A program made the translations under genes and the position numbers. The notes under the pieces are model-generated. The model was not told where the DNA came from. It searched no databases and worked only from the letters and a program-made list of their open reading frames with translations. Shown here piece after piece: positions 43,211 through 52,386 of a stretch of 64,000 nucleotides of DNA. Origin of the DNA: Faecalimonas umbilicata (GTDB lineage Bacteria; Bacillota; Clostridia; Lachnospirales; Lachnospiraceae); contig NZ_SLZV01000010.1 in assembly GCF_004346095.1 (NCBI RefSeq), positions 1 to 64,000 of the forward strand. Reading direction: 5' to 3'. Positions within the stretch are counted from its first letter, which is position 1; every line of letters begins with the position of its first letter.

Positions 43211-43906
43211 CTATTTGTCATCTTTCTCCGGGAAAAAGAACCATCTCACTTTTACTTTTGCATCAGAAGTTACCAGATCATATTCTTCCTCTGTCAACAC
43301 TTCCTGAAGCTCTTTCTTTCCATCTTCCGGGACGACTGCATGAACTGCATCAATAAAACAGAGATTTGGATATAGGACACACCACCAGTTATGCCCTTTC
43401 GCCTCTCCAATCTCAATGCGAAGCGCTTCATATTCCCCTGCCGGAAATGTGACGTCCCCATAAGTTTTCTCCGGAAAATAACTTGTAGTCAATTCCAGAT
43501 GAACCGGATAGTCATAGGACTCTCCACAGATTACTGCCTGAGCAATATCCCCCAGCTCTCCGAGATGCTCCCCAACCCACTCTCTTGTCTGTGCAAGATC
43601 GGTATGCTGCGGCATTTTATATTCCATATAGGCAAGAACTGCTTCCTTGACCTTCATCTTCAATGCCTGATCTTTTTCGCTGTCACTATTTGCCAGCACA
43701 TGGAACCGCAAAACCTCTCCCGCCATATGCTCCTGAAGATTGGACAACTTCTCCTTTGCTGCCGCATGCATCCTGGTTGTCACCACCCCGGTCAATACTC
43801 CTGCGATCAATACTGCAAGTATGAAAATCCTGTACTTCGCTTTCTTTGTAATCCCCGGCACAACTGTCTTTTCTGTTTCTGCTGCTTGTTCTCTCCCACT
43901 CATCAC
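43211..43906 (-). CDS. spoIIR: stage II sporulation protein R
   Basis: A 231-aa forespore-to-mother-cell signalling protein. In Bacillus, SpoIIR is made in the forespore under sigma-F, secreted into the intermembrane space, and triggers SpoIIGA to process pro-sigma-E. Here: N-terminal membrane/signal helix (YRIFILAVLIAGVLTGVV, residues ~25-43), then the conserved RFHVLANSDSEKDQALKMKV and EAKGHNWWCVLYPNLCF. Start GTG 43906 or ATG 43903; GGGAGG precedes both. No convincing sigma-F promoter was found, and read-through from the GntR gene is possible. Confidence 0.94.
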   Translation of the reverse strand: MMSGREQAAETEKTVVPGITKKAKYRIFILAVLIAGVLTGVVTTRMHAAAKEKLSNLQEHMAGEVLRFHVLANSDSEKDQALKMKVKEAVLAYMEYKMPQHTDLAQTREWVGEHLGELGDIAQAVICGESYDYPVHLELTTSYFPEKTYGDVTFPAGEYEALRIEIGEAKGHNWWCVLYPNLCFIDAVHAVVPEDGKKELQEVLTEEEYDLVTSDAKVKVRWFFFPEKDDK

Positions 43907-43967
43907 TATGTACCTCCCTTTTTGATATAAGGAGTATGTACCGATGAGCAGTTTTTATTCATTCTTC

Positions 43968-44645
43968 CTATTCTTTTTTCGAGCGGATCGTATGCAGCAC
44001 AGATTCTACCTGATTCTCAATATGGCGACATACAATCTTTGCAGCTTCTTCTTTGTTGCGCTTTTCAATATTTTCTATAATCTGATCATGCTCTTCTAAC
44101 AATTTCACATGGGATTCGTCCTTTTTCAAATATTCCACGCGGAAACGGTACATCTGCTCCCGGAGATTATTCAACAGTTGGATCAGACGCTGGTTGTCGG
44201 TCGCCATATAGATCACATCATGAAACTTCACATCGGCTTCCGCATATTTTGTCACGTCTTTGCTCTTTAATGTCACTTCAAATTCCTTCGCGGCTGCTTT
44301 CAACTCCTCAATCTGCTGTGCAGTCATCTTCTCACAGGCAATCTCTACGGCAAGCTCTTCTAACGCACGTCTGACTTCCAGCACATCTTTTAAGCTTTTC
44401 TCTGTGATCTCGGCCACTTCCGCCCCTTTTCTTGGGATCATGAGCACAAGTCCCTCCAGCTCCAGCTTGCGGATCGCCTCCCGAATCGGAGTGCGGCTGA
44501 CTCCCAGCTTATTGGCAAGCTGTATCTCCATCAGGCGCTCTCCCGGCTTTAATTCTCCGCGCAGAATTGCCTGCCGCAGTGTATTAAATACAACATCTCT
44601 CAATGGTAAATACTCGTCCATGCTTACTTGAAATTTTGGTTCCAT
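43968..44645 (-). CDS. GntR-family (FadR subfamily) transcriptional regulator
   Basis: A 225-aa regulator. The N-terminal winged helix (residues ~14-75) reads LRDVVFNTLRQAILRGELKP and KLGVSRTPIREAIRKLELEG. The helical FCD effector domain (~85-215) has metal-ligand type residues in DVKFHDVIY and HDQIIENIEKRN. The start at 44645 is supported by GGAGG ten bases upstream, 5 bases beyond the ispE stop; the frame further up lies within ispE. Its effector and targets are unknown. Coupling to ispE is conserved-looking but may be only positional. Confidence 0.93.
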   Translation of the reverse strand: MEPKFQVSMDEYLPLRDVVFNTLRQAILRGELKPGERLMEIQLANKLGVSRTPIREAIRKLELEGLVLMIPRKGAEVAEITEKSLKDVLEVRRALEELAVEIACEKMTAQQIEELKAAAKEFEVTLKSKDVTKYAEADVKFHDVIYMATDNQRLIQLLNNLREQMYRFRVEYLKKDESHVKLLEEHDQIIENIEKRNKEEAAKIVCRHIENQVESVLHTIRSKKE

Positions 44646-44649
44646 GCTC

Positions 44650-45525
44650 TTATTTCCTCCTTGCATTGTGTATATTCGTAATATACACCTGCTTTGCCAG
44701 TTCTCTGTCTCTGATTGCTTTCTGTGCCTCGCGCGCCATTCTGCGGTCTCGGAACAGACCAAATACCGTCGGCCCACTTCCGCTCATCATCGCGTTCAAA
44801 GCCCCGTGCGCTTTCATCACATTTTTAATCTCTTCGATCACCGGATATTCCCCGATCGTCACTCTCTCCAGCACATTGCCCATCGAAGCTGCCACTTTTT
44901 CCAGGCTCTGCTCCGAAAGTCCCTGCAGGATCCCATCAATATCCGGATGATCTGTAATCTCCCCCGAATCTAATTTTTCATACACCATCTTCGTGGATAC
45001 ACTGATCGGCGGTTTCGCAATCAACACATAACAGTTCGGCATCTGCGGCAGTCTTGTCAATTCTTCCCCGATTCCCTCTGCCAGCACTGTCCCTCTCATC
45101 AGACAGTACGGTACATCTGCTCCAAGCTTGACCCCTCTGTCCATCAATTCCTGCTCAGAGAGTCCTAAGGCAAACATCTTGTTCATTCCAAACAGAACTG
45201 CCGCCGCATTGGAACTTCCACCTGCCAGACCTGCCGCTACCGGTATATGCTTATCAAGTGTGATCGACACTCCGTCCTGAATATCAAATTCATCGATCAG
45301 AAGCTTTGCCGCCTTGTACGCAATATTATTTTCATTGACCGGAAGATAGAACAAATTCGTCTGAATCCGTATGCCCGGTTCCTCCGTTCGTCTCAGTGTC
45401 ACATCATCATACAGATAGATGGTCTGCATAACCATCCTGACATCGTGATAACCATTCTCTCTTCTTCCGAGTACATCTAGTCCCAGGTTAATTTTCGCCA
45501 GAGATTTTAACTTTAAGTATCTCAT
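44650..45525 (-). CDS. ispE: 4-diphosphocytidyl-2-C-methyl-D-erythritol kinase
   Basis: A 291-aa GHMP kinase of the MEP isoprenoid pathway, adding phosphate to CDP-methylerythritol. Visible: KSLAKINLGLDVLGRRENGY at the N-terminus, the ATP loop PVAAGLAGGSSNAAAVL, and C-terminal MSGSGPTVFGLF. The start at 45525 follows GGGGTAGGAAG; the frame upstream runs through an unrelated inverted repeat. It is followed within 4 bases by the GntR gene. Confidence 0.95.
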   Translation of the reverse strand: MRYLKLKSLAKINLGLDVLGRRENGYHDVRMVMQTIYLYDDVTLRRTEEPGIRIQTNLFYLPVNENNIAYKAAKLLIDEFDIQDGVSITLDKHIPVAAGLAGGSSNAAAVLFGMNKMFALGLSEQELMDRGVKLGADVPYCLMRGTVLAEGIGEELTRLPQMPNCYVLIAKPPISVSTKMVYEKLDSGEITDHPDIDGILQGLSEQSLEKVAASMGNVLERVTIGEYPVIEEIKNVMKAHGALNAMMSGSGPTVFGLFRDRRMAREAQKAIRDRELAKQVYITNIHNARRK

Positions 45526-45550
45526 CTTCCTACCCCTTTCGACCACAACA

Positions 45551-45600
45551 CACGGATTTCTTCTATCGGAACCTCTACATCCGATAGAAGAAATCGTGTA
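45551..45600. repeat. perfect 16-bp inverted repeat between the SPOCS/LysM gene and ispE
   Basis: GATTTCTTCTATCGGA (45555-45570), nine-base loop, TCCGATAGAAGAAATC (45580-45595); the pairing extends over a one-base bulge into CACG/CGTG. No T-run follows on the minus strand (TTGTGGTCG), so it is not a normal terminator. It could be an RNA-processing or attenuation element, or a palindromic repeat. Confidence 0.8.
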
Positions 45601-45617
45601 TCTTGTATACATTATTC

Positions 45618-47180
45618 TTATAGTATACTCATGTTTTCTTTAAAAATCAATATCTTATCCCCCGGTTTCACCTGATCTTCCGTCAGCCCATTGACTGCAC
45701 AGATCCCGTCAATTGTAGTGCAGTACCTCTTTGCCAGCGTCCACAGTTCCTCTCCTTCTTTTACGATATAACCGACGATTCCCGGACGGCGCTCCAGCTC
45801 CTCTGTCTGATATGGCTCCATCGTAATGTTGTCAATGACCTTTGTCTGCACCGGCTGTCTGATAAAACTGCAAAATGCCAGAACTGCCTTCACCTCAATC
45901 TCTCCACTTCCCGCCATGGAAATAGAAAGCTGTTCAATATTATTTGAAATATCATACTGTGTCTTCTCATTCATTCCTTCTGCCTCTAACAGATAGGAAA
46001 ACGGGACCATGCCCTGCCACGTTGCAAATGGCACTTCATCATTTGCTTTCACATATAAAAAGGAGACATGGAGGATTCCTTCCATTTGAATTCCGTTTTC
46101 CGTCACCTCTGTGTGCTCTACCTGAATGTCTCCATTACTATGACAGATTTGAAGGATTTCTTCTTTTAACTCCGGAAGCGCGAGTTGCTCTGTCACTTTG
46201 CATTTTGAATGATTCTGAAGCAACAATGTCTCATAAGCTGCTTCCTTCTTTTCCAGATTACATTTTTCTTTCAGCGAATATGCATCCTCAAGAATCTCCA
46301 ATTCTTCTTCCTGATAGATCGTGATCTTCAGATCCAGTGTCGCCTCAACACCCAGTACCCTCATTTCTCCATCTTCATCCATGCGGATGTCCACAAGAGT
46401 ATCCTCCAGATTTGCATAGATATGATGATACATCTGTGCCTCTGCCCCGGAACATTCCACCGTTCCCTCGTAGGGAACAGTCTGTTCTATCCAGTCTTCC
46501 TTCTGCTCCTCCGACAGATACAGGCAAAAAACAAGCAGTTCTCCTTTGACGACAAGCTGATCGTCAATCAGCTTCGAATCCAACTTCCGGTTTACAATAT
46601 CTGTCCAAAGAATCGTCCCAATATTTTCCTTTGTGCCCGGCAATGTAATCTCTTCCTTGATCCGGTAAGTATCTTTCTTCCCGGTGTGCAGTTCCAGCAC
46701 TTTCGCAGTCCGCTTTTTCTGGAAAATTTCCTCCTCCTCTTCAATTCCGGTTGTTGTCTCCTCTTCCCGGAGCACTTCCCGGCAAATCTGCAGCTCTACC
46801 ATCGCCTTCAAATTCATTTTCCGGGAATGGATCAGCGTCGGCACAAACTCTACCCGATAATCTCCTACACTGTATGTAACCTGTGCTTCCCCGTCTTCGA
46901 TGTAGACCATCTCTTCAAACGGAAGTCTTCCTTCCACTGCCGACAGTTTTGGTTCCACCTCATCAGTCACATACAACACCTGAAAATATAGTTTTCCGGA
47001 TACTCTGAGATAATTTTCCATCCGTTCTATCCCTTCGACCTTGACATGCCCCTCCCCCTGTACAACACGGAGTACATCATTTTTTGCATCGGGTACATTG
47101 TAATCGTCATCTACAAAAAACTGATGGATCATCCGCTTTCCAATCTGACTGCAATGTACATTTTTCTTTCTTAACTCCAT
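45618..47180 (-). CDS. SPOCS (DUF3794) and LysM domain protein
   Basis: A 520-aa protein with two or three SPOCS/DUF3794 domains (VPDAKNDVLRVVQGEGHVKV and SGKLYFQVLYVTDE near the start; a second set near residues 170-260; a third near 330-430) and a C-terminal LysM domain (residues ~468-515, YIVKEGEELWTLAKRYCTTI, VKPGDKILIF) that binds peptidoglycan or spore cortex. Such proteins are linked to spore coat or cortex assembly in Clostridia. No signal peptide, consistent with mother-cell cytosol. It lies 12 bases behind the PrcB-like lipoprotein gene. Confidence 0.88.
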   Translation of the reverse strand: MELRKKNVHCSQIGKRMIHQFFVDDDYNVPDAKNDVLRVVQGEGHVKVEGIERMENYLRVSGKLYFQVLYVTDEVEPKLSAVEGRLPFEEMVYIEDGEAQVTYSVGDYRVEFVPTLIHSRKMNLKAMVELQICREVLREEETTTGIEEEEEIFQKKRTAKVLELHTGKKDTYRIKEEITLPGTKENIGTILWTDIVNRKLDSKLIDDQLVVKGELLVFCLYLSEEQKEDWIEQTVPYEGTVECSGAEAQMYHHIYANLEDTLVDIRMDEDGEMRVLGVEATLDLKITIYQEEELEILEDAYSLKEKCNLEKKEAAYETLLLQNHSKCKVTEQLALPELKEEILQICHSNGDIQVEHTEVTENGIQMEGILHVSFLYVKANDEVPFATWQGMVPFSYLLEAEGMNEKTQYDISNNIEQLSISMAGSGEIEVKAVLAFCSFIRQPVQTKVIDNITMEPYQTEELERRPGIVGYIVKEGEELWTLAKRYCTTIDGICAVNGLTEDQVKPGDKILIFKENMSIL

Positions 47181-47191
47181 AAAACATCCTC

Positions 47192-47611
47192 CTACTCAAA
47201 TACAATATTTTTATCAATCCATTCCATTTTCACAACAACATACGGATATGTCTGTTTTTCCGTGATTTTCTCTTCCTTGGACGGCCCTAAAAGCTCCGTC
47301 TGTATATAGACTGCATTTTCTGTCTCGTACAATGCTTTCACTTTTATACTGTAACCGCTTGTCGGTCTTGTTCCATACCCCACTGCAAGGTACAGTTCCC
47401 CCTGATCTGCATAAGAAAGTTGAAATCCTTCTTCCTTTCGCTCTGCAATCATTTCCTCTAATTCTTCCGGAATGTCCTGCTTCTCTGTCACCGTAAATTC
47501 TATGTCCCGAAGTTTCCCGGTCCGCTCTGTCTTCTCCACACAGCCGCCCACCGTCAACATCAGACAGGCAACAAGAAGAAGAACTATTTTCCTGCCAATA
47601 TACTTTTTCAC
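47192..47611 (-). CDS. PrcB-like lipoprotein
   Basis: A 139-aa lipoprotein: signal peptide with lipobox VGGC at residues ~21-24, then the short PrcB-type domain with the family signature YLAVGYGTRPTSGYSIKV. In Treponema, PrcB stabilises a subtilisin-like protease complex; many Firmicutes homologues have unknown partners. The start is a GTG behind GGAAGTG. It is the first gene of the leftward cluster, divergent from plsC. Confidence 0.8.
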   Translation of the reverse strand: MKKYIGRKIVLLLVACLMLTVGGCVEKTERTGKLRDIEFTVTEKQDIPEELEEMIAERKEEGFQLSYADQGELYLAVGYGTRPTSGYSIKVKALYETENAVYIQTELLGPSKEEKITEKQTYPYVVVKMEWIDKNIVFE

Positions 47612-47666
47612 CTGGAAACAATCACTTCCGCTCCTGCATGATTCTCTCTACATCTTATTATCTTTC

Positions 47667-47695
47667 TTGTCTTTTCATTCCCTCTCTAGTATAAT
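47667..47695 (+). promoter_or_regulatory. sigma-A promoter of the plsC-pncB-murF operon
   Basis: -35 TTGTCT (47667-47672), 17 bases, perfect -10 TATAAT (47690-47695). The RNA would start at about 47702. Confidence 0.83.
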
Positions 47696-47733
47696 ATTTT
47701 CAATAAATCAAAATAATGAAGGAGACTTTAACT

Positions 47734-48513
47734 ATGCTGCGTTTTACATTTTTAGTGATATTTTTAATATCCTTTTTAATTCTTTCCATCCCGGTATTGC
47801 TTGTAGAAGCCATCATCGGGAAGTTCAACCGGAAGGCAAAAGATTACAGCTGTCTTCGCATTGTCCAGTGGGGATTTCGTTGTATTTTATGGATCACCGG
47901 AGTAGAAACGACCGTGATCGGCGAGGAACAAGTACCAGATGAACCGGTCTTATTTGTCGGGAACCACAGAAGTTATTTTGACATTCTGCTCACTTACTCC
48001 CGCTGCAAGCGTCTGACAGGCTATGTGGCTAAAAAGGAGATGGAACGCTTCCCGCTTTTGAACAACTGGATGCGTAATCTCTACTGCCTGTTCCTCGACC
48101 GAGATAATTTAAAAGAAGGACTCAAGACAATTCTGACCGGGATCGATTATATCAAGCAGGGAATTTCCATCTGTATTTTCCCGGAAGGGACAAGAAATAC
48201 CGGCGAGGAATTAAGTATGCTCCCGTTTAAAGACGGCGCACTCAAGATCGCCGACAAGACCGGATGTGCAATCGTTCCGATCTCGATGAACAATACTGCC
48301 GAAATTTTCGAAAACCATCTGCCAAAGAAAGGTACAAAGGGATTTCCGAAAATCCGGAAGACGCATGTGATTATTGAGTATGGCAAGCCAATCTATCCAC
48401 ACACACTTGATCGGGAAGAGCGCAAGCACCTTGGTGCCTACTGCCAGAATATCATTCAGGAAACTATCAATAAAAACGCTGTACTGCTCGAAAGCGTGCA
48501 CGAAAGGGGCTAA
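47734..48513 (+). CDS. plsC: 1-acyl-sn-glycerol-3-phosphate acyltransferase
   Basis: A 259-aa membrane-bound acyltransferase making phosphatidic acid. There is a hydrophobic N-terminus (residues 2-24), the catalytic HxxxxD motif NHRSYFD, the acyl-acceptor motif FPEGTRNTG, and VPISMNN. The ATG at 47734 was chosen because the ATG at 47716 is part of the ribosome site AAGGAG itself. It is the first gene of a four-gene operon and ends 7 bases before pncB. Confidence 0.95.
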   Translation: MLRFTFLVIFLISFLILSIPVLLVEAIIGKFNRKAKDYSCLRIVQWGFRCILWITGVETTVIGEEQVPDEPVLFVGNHRSYFDILLTYSRCKRLTGYVAKKEMERFPLLNNWMRNLYCLFLDRDNLKEGLKTILTGIDYIKQGISICIFPEGTRNTGEELSMLPFKDGALKIADKTGCAIVPISMNNTAEIFENHLPKKGTKGFPKIRKTHVIIEYGKPIYPHTLDREERKHLGAYCQNIIQETINKNAVLLESVHERG

Positions 48514-48519
48514 CAAACC

Positions 48520-49977
48520 ATGACAACACAAAATTTAACATTATTGACCGATTTTTATGAACTGACGATGATGCAGGGATATTTTCACAGCAAAGAGGAA
48601 AATACTCCTGTCGTCTTTGACATCTTTTTCCGCAGTAATCCATCCGGCGGCGGGTATTCCATCGCAGCAGGACTGGAACAGGTAATTGAATATATCAAAA
48701 ATTTGAATTTTTCTTACGAAGATGTCGACTATCTTCGCAGCCTGAATCTATTTGATGAAACTTTTCTTCAGTATTTAAGCGGATTTCATTTCAGCGGAAG
48801 TATCTATGCGATCCCGGAAGGAACTGTGATCTTCCCTAGAGAACCACTCCTGAAGGTGATTGCTCCGGTGATGGAAGCGCAGCTTGTGGAGACTGCACTG
48901 TTAAACATTATCAATCACCAGTCACTGATCGCCACAAAAGCTTCCCGCGTCGTCTATGCCGCTGACGGAGACGGTGTGATGGAATTTGGACTTCGCCGGG
49001 CACAAGGACCGGATGCCGGACTCTACGGCGCAAGAGCCGCCATGATCGGCGGATGTATCGGTACTTCCAACGTGCTTGCCGGACGAATGTTTGATGTACC
49101 GGTAAAAGGAACCCATGCACACAGCTGGATCATGAGTTTCCCGGATGAATACACTGCTTTTAAAACTTATGCCAAGCTATACCCTTCCGCATGCTGCCTG
49201 CTTGTAGATACTTACGACACCTTAAAATCCGGTGTTCCAAATGCGATCCGTGTCTTCCGGGAAATGCGCGAAGAAGGAATCGAACTGAAAAATTATGGGA
49301 TTCGTCTGGACAGCGGTGACCTTGCTTATTTATCAAAAAAGGCAAGGAAAATGTTAGATGCCGCTGGCTTCTCGGATGCATTTATCTCAGCCTCCAATGA
49401 CCTTGATGAATATCTCATTCTCGACTTGAAGAATCAAGGTGCCGCAATCACTTCCTGGGGGGTCGGCACGAGCATGATCACCTCCAAAGACTGCCCGGCA
49501 TTCGGCGGTGTCTACAAACTCGCTGCCATTCAGAATGCCGACGGTGAATTTGTTCCGAAGATCAAACTCTCAGAAAACACGGAAAAGATTACGAACCCGG
49601 GAAATAAAACTGTTCACAGAATCTACGACAAAGAAACCGGAAAACTTCTTGCTGACCTGATCTGTTTTGTCGATGAAGTCTTTGACGAAAGTAAGGATCT
49701 TCTACTCTTTGATCCAGTAGAAACCTGGAAGAAGACAAAACTAAAAGGCGGCACTTACACAATGCGCGAACTGTTAAAACCAGTCTTCTTAAACGGGAAC
49801 TGTGTCTACCAGTCACCGACCGTCATGGAAATCGCTGCTTACTGCCGCAAAGAGAAAGAAACACTCTGGGATGAAGTGACACGTCTGTTCAATCCGCATA
49901 AAGTGTATATTGACCTCTCAAAGAAATTGTATGATGTCAAAAAAGAACTGTTAGATCAGATGAGTATTCAAGAATAG
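48520..49977 (+). CDS. pncB: nicotinate phosphoribosyltransferase
   Basis: A 485-aa NAD-salvage enzyme forming nicotinate mononucleotide from nicotinate and PRPP with ATP. Visible: N-terminal LLTDFYELTMMQGY, FGLRRAQGPDAG, the conserved GTHAHSWIMSF with the phosphorylated His region, RLDSGDLAYLSKKARKML, and SWGVGTSMITS. Length fits the Gram-positive long form. The start follows AAAGGGGC. It shares an operon with plsC and murF. Confidence 0.96.
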   Translation: MTTQNLTLLTDFYELTMMQGYFHSKEENTPVVFDIFFRSNPSGGGYSIAAGLEQVIEYIKNLNFSYEDVDYLRSLNLFDETFLQYLSGFHFSGSIYAIPEGTVIFPREPLLKVIAPVMEAQLVETALLNIINHQSLIATKASRVVYAADGDGVMEFGLRRAQGPDAGLYGARAAMIGGCIGTSNVLAGRMFDVPVKGTHAHSWIMSFPDEYTAFKTYAKLYPSACCLLVDTYDTLKSGVPNAIRVFREMREEGIELKNYGIRLDSGDLAYLSKKARKMLDAAGFSDAFISASNDLDEYLILDLKNQGAAITSWGVGTSMITSKDCPAFGGVYKLAAIQNADGEFVPKIKLSENTEKITNPGNKTVHRIYDKETGKLLADLICFVDEVFDESKDLLLFDPVETWKKTKLKGGTYTMRELLKPVFLNGNCVYQSPTVMEIAAYCRKEKETLWDEVTRLFNPHKVYIDLSKKLYDVKKELLDQMSIQE

Positions 49978-49989
49978 GAGAAACTGATT

Positions 49990-51468
49990 ATGGAACATAT
50001 GTCATTACAGGAAATTACAACAGCCTGTGGCGGAACCTATTACGGGGAACCGTCACTGCTTACAAGAGAAGTATCCGGTGTCACCATCGACAGCCGGAAA
50101 GCCGGAAAGGATTTTTTATTTGTCCCGATCAAAGGAACCAGAGTAGATGGACATTCTTTCATTCCGCAGGTGATGGAACAAGGGGCACTCTGCACCCTCT
50201 CCGAGCACCCGCTTTCTGACAGTTCCCCATATATCCTTGTGAGTTCCTGCGCCCAGGCGCTCAAAGATATTGCCGAACATTATCGCAGGGCACTCGGAAT
50301 TAAAGTAGTCGGGATCAGTGGAAGTGTCGGAAAGACAAGTACAAAAGAAATGATCGCTTCCATTTTGGAACAGAAATATTCTGTCTTGAAAACTGCCGGC
50401 AACTTCAACAATGAAATCGGTCTCCCACTGACCGTTTTCCAGATTCAAAAAGAACATGAAGTTGCTGTTCTTGAGATGGGCATCAGCGACTTTCAGGAAA
50501 TGAACCGCCTAGCCAAAGTTGCACAGCCAGACATCTGTGTGTTGACCAATATCGGACAATGTCATCTGGAAAATTTAGGAGACCGCGACGGTGTGCGGAA
50601 AGCGAAGACAGAGATGTTCGCCCACAGACGTCCGGGCGCTTCGATCATCCTAAACGGAGATGATGACAAACTGTCTGAAATTGCAACCGTGCATGCCGCT
50701 TCTTTCTCCAAACAAGACGGTACAACTGTCGTTCCTTATTCTGATTCGACTCACGATGAGACTTCTGCCGCATCCGCTGTCGGCAAATCCGGGGATACGA
50801 CTCCTATCTTCTTTGGAAAAGATCCGCACAATGCTTTCTATGCCGATGAAATTCAAAGTCTCGGACTCAAAGGAACTTCCTGCAAGATTCACACTCCAGC
50901 AGGTGATTTTACAGTGATCATTTCCATCCCAGGTGCACACATGGTATACAATGCCCTTGCCGGAACCGCAGTCGGCATTGAACTTGGACTGACACTCGAT
51001 GAGATCAAGACCGGAATCGAAGCATTACAGCCAGTTGCCGGAAGAAACCACATGATTGAGACAGAACATCTGACAATCCTTGATGACTGCTACAACGCAA
51101 ATCCAGTTTCCATGAAGGCCTCTCTGGATGTCCTCTCCACCGCACTTACAAGAAAGGTTGCAATTCTCGGAGATATGTTTGAACTTGGAACGAAGGAACT
51201 TCTCCTTCACAGAGAAGTCGGTACCTATGCAGCCGAAAAGAAACTGGATCTCCTCTGCTGCATTGGGACATTATCCAAAGCAATGGCAGATGGTGCATCC
51301 GAATTTTCTGCACAAAACGATACAAAAATTTGCTATTTTGAGACAAAAAACGACTTTTTAAATGCTGTTTCTTCTATTATAAAGGAGCACGATACAATTC
51401 TTGTAAAAGCTTCCCATGGAATGGCTTTTGAAGAGATCGTCCACGCCCTCTGTCACTTAACATTTTAA
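49990..51468 (+). CDS. murF: UDP-MurNAc-tripeptide-D-alanyl-D-alanine ligase
   Basis: A 492-aa Mur ligase adding D-Ala-D-Ala to the peptidoglycan precursor. Order: N-terminal substrate domain (VTIDSRKAGKDFLFVPIKG), central ATPase (GISGSVGKTSTKEM, GNFNNEIGLPLTVF, VLEMGISDFQEM, LTNIGQCHLENLG) and C-terminal ligase domain (DDCYNANPVSMKASLDVL, GDMFELG). The start follows AGGAGAAACTGATT. About 50 residues of Ser/Asp/Thr-rich sequence around 245-290 (SDSTHDETSAASAVGKSGD) look like an insertion relative to the usual ~455 aa enzyme. Confidence 0.95.
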   Translation: MEHMSLQEITTACGGTYYGEPSLLTREVSGVTIDSRKAGKDFLFVPIKGTRVDGHSFIPQVMEQGALCTLSEHPLSDSSPYILVSSCAQALKDIAEHYRRALGIKVVGISGSVGKTSTKEMIASILEQKYSVLKTAGNFNNEIGLPLTVFQIQKEHEVAVLEMGISDFQEMNRLAKVAQPDICVLTNIGQCHLENLGDRDGVRKAKTEMFAHRRPGASIILNGDDDKLSEIATVHAASFSKQDGTTVVPYSDSTHDETSAASAVGKSGDTTPIFFGKDPHNAFYADEIQSLGLKGTSCKIHTPAGDFTVIISIPGAHMVYNALAGTAVGIELGLTLDEIKTGIEALQPVAGRNHMIETEHLTILDDCYNANPVSMKASLDVLSTALTRKVAILGDMFELGTKELLLHREVGTYAAEKKLDLLCCIGTLSKAMADGASEFSAQNDTKICYFETKNDFLNAVSSIIKEHDTILVKASHGMAFEEIVHALCHLTF

Positions 51469-51489
51469 AAAACACTCAGGAGAATTGAC

Positions 51490-52296
51490 ATGAATTATGA
51501 AGTATTAGTTCTTGATCTTGACGGTACACTCACCAACTCTGAAAAAAAGATTACAGAACCAACAAAAGAAGCGCTGCTTGACATTCAGCAAAAAGGAAAG
51601 ATCGTCGTGCTTGCATCCGGCCGACCGACCCCCGGCATCTTGCCGCTTGCCCACGAATTGGAATTAGAAAAATATGGGGGATATGTTCTTTCTTTTAATG
51701 GCGCAAAGATCATCAACTGCAGTACCGGAGAAGTCTTATACAATAAGACGATTCCTTCTGAAGTGATACGCCCTGCCTATGAACTGGCAAAAGATTATGA
51801 TGTGGATATTCTTGCATATTCCGATGATGCGATCATCTCCGGAATCTGCCCGAATTCCTATACAAAATTGGAAGCCCGAATCAACAGTCTTCCGATCCGC
51901 CGTGTAGAAAATTTCCCTGCATATATAAATTTTCCCACAAATAAACTGTTGATCTCAGGTGAAGAGTCGCTCACTGCCGAACTGGAAATCAAATTGAAAT
52001 CCCATTTCCGCAAGCTTCTCAATATTTACCGCTCAGAGCCTTTCTTTCTGGAAATCATGCCACAAAATATTGATAAAGCATATACCCTCCAGAAGTTATT
52101 ATCTGCAATCGGCCTGACCGCAGACCAAATGATCTGCTGCGGCGATGGTTATAATGATATTACCATGCTGGAAAGCGCCGGACTTGGTGTTGCCATGGCA
52201 AATGCCCAGCCGCTCGTCCGTGAAAAAGCAGATTATATTACAAAGTCCAATGACGAAGACGGGGTTCTGTTCGTCATTGATCAATTCCTCAGATAG
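51490..52296 (+). CDS. Cof-type HAD-family sugar-phosphate phosphatase
   Basis: A 268-aa haloacid dehalogenase superfamily hydrolase: nucleophile Asp in LVLDLDGTLTNSEKK, motif II in VLASGRPTPGI, a C2 cap domain (~85-185), and motif III/IV in CCGDGYNDITMLESAGLGVA. Cof-type enzymes remove phosphate from sugar phosphates or flavin precursors; substrate unknown. It is the last gene of the plsC operon, with a terminator directly after it. Confidence 0.94.
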   Translation: MNYEVLVLDLDGTLTNSEKKITEPTKEALLDIQQKGKIVVLASGRPTPGILPLAHELELEKYGGYVLSFNGAKIINCSTGEVLYNKTIPSEVIRPAYELAKDYDVDILAYSDDAIISGICPNSYTKLEARINSLPIRRVENFPAYINFPTNKLLISGEESLTAELEIKLKSHFRKLLNIYRSEPFFLEIMPQNIDKAYTLQKLLSAIGLTADQMICCGDGYNDITMLESAGLGVAMANAQPLVREKADYITKSNDEDGVLFVIDQFLR

Positions 52297-52318
52297 AAGC
52301 TTTCCACTTCATTTTGCC

Positions 52319-52347
52319 GGCTGTTCCCTTTCGGGAGCAGCTTTTTC
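52319..52347 (+). terminator. intrinsic terminator of the plsC operon
   Basis: GCTGTTCCC, TTTC loop, GGGAGCAGC (52320-52341) with one G-U pair, followed by TTTTT. Confidence 0.9.
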
Positions 52348-52386
52348 ATTTGTCCTTCTTTCAAACAAATTTTCTCCTCGTATTTT

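Noticed and set aside
43930-43965. Sigma-F promoter for spoIIR
   Set aside because: GGTACATACT with an upstream GAATA matches the consensus only in part and at the wrong spacing.
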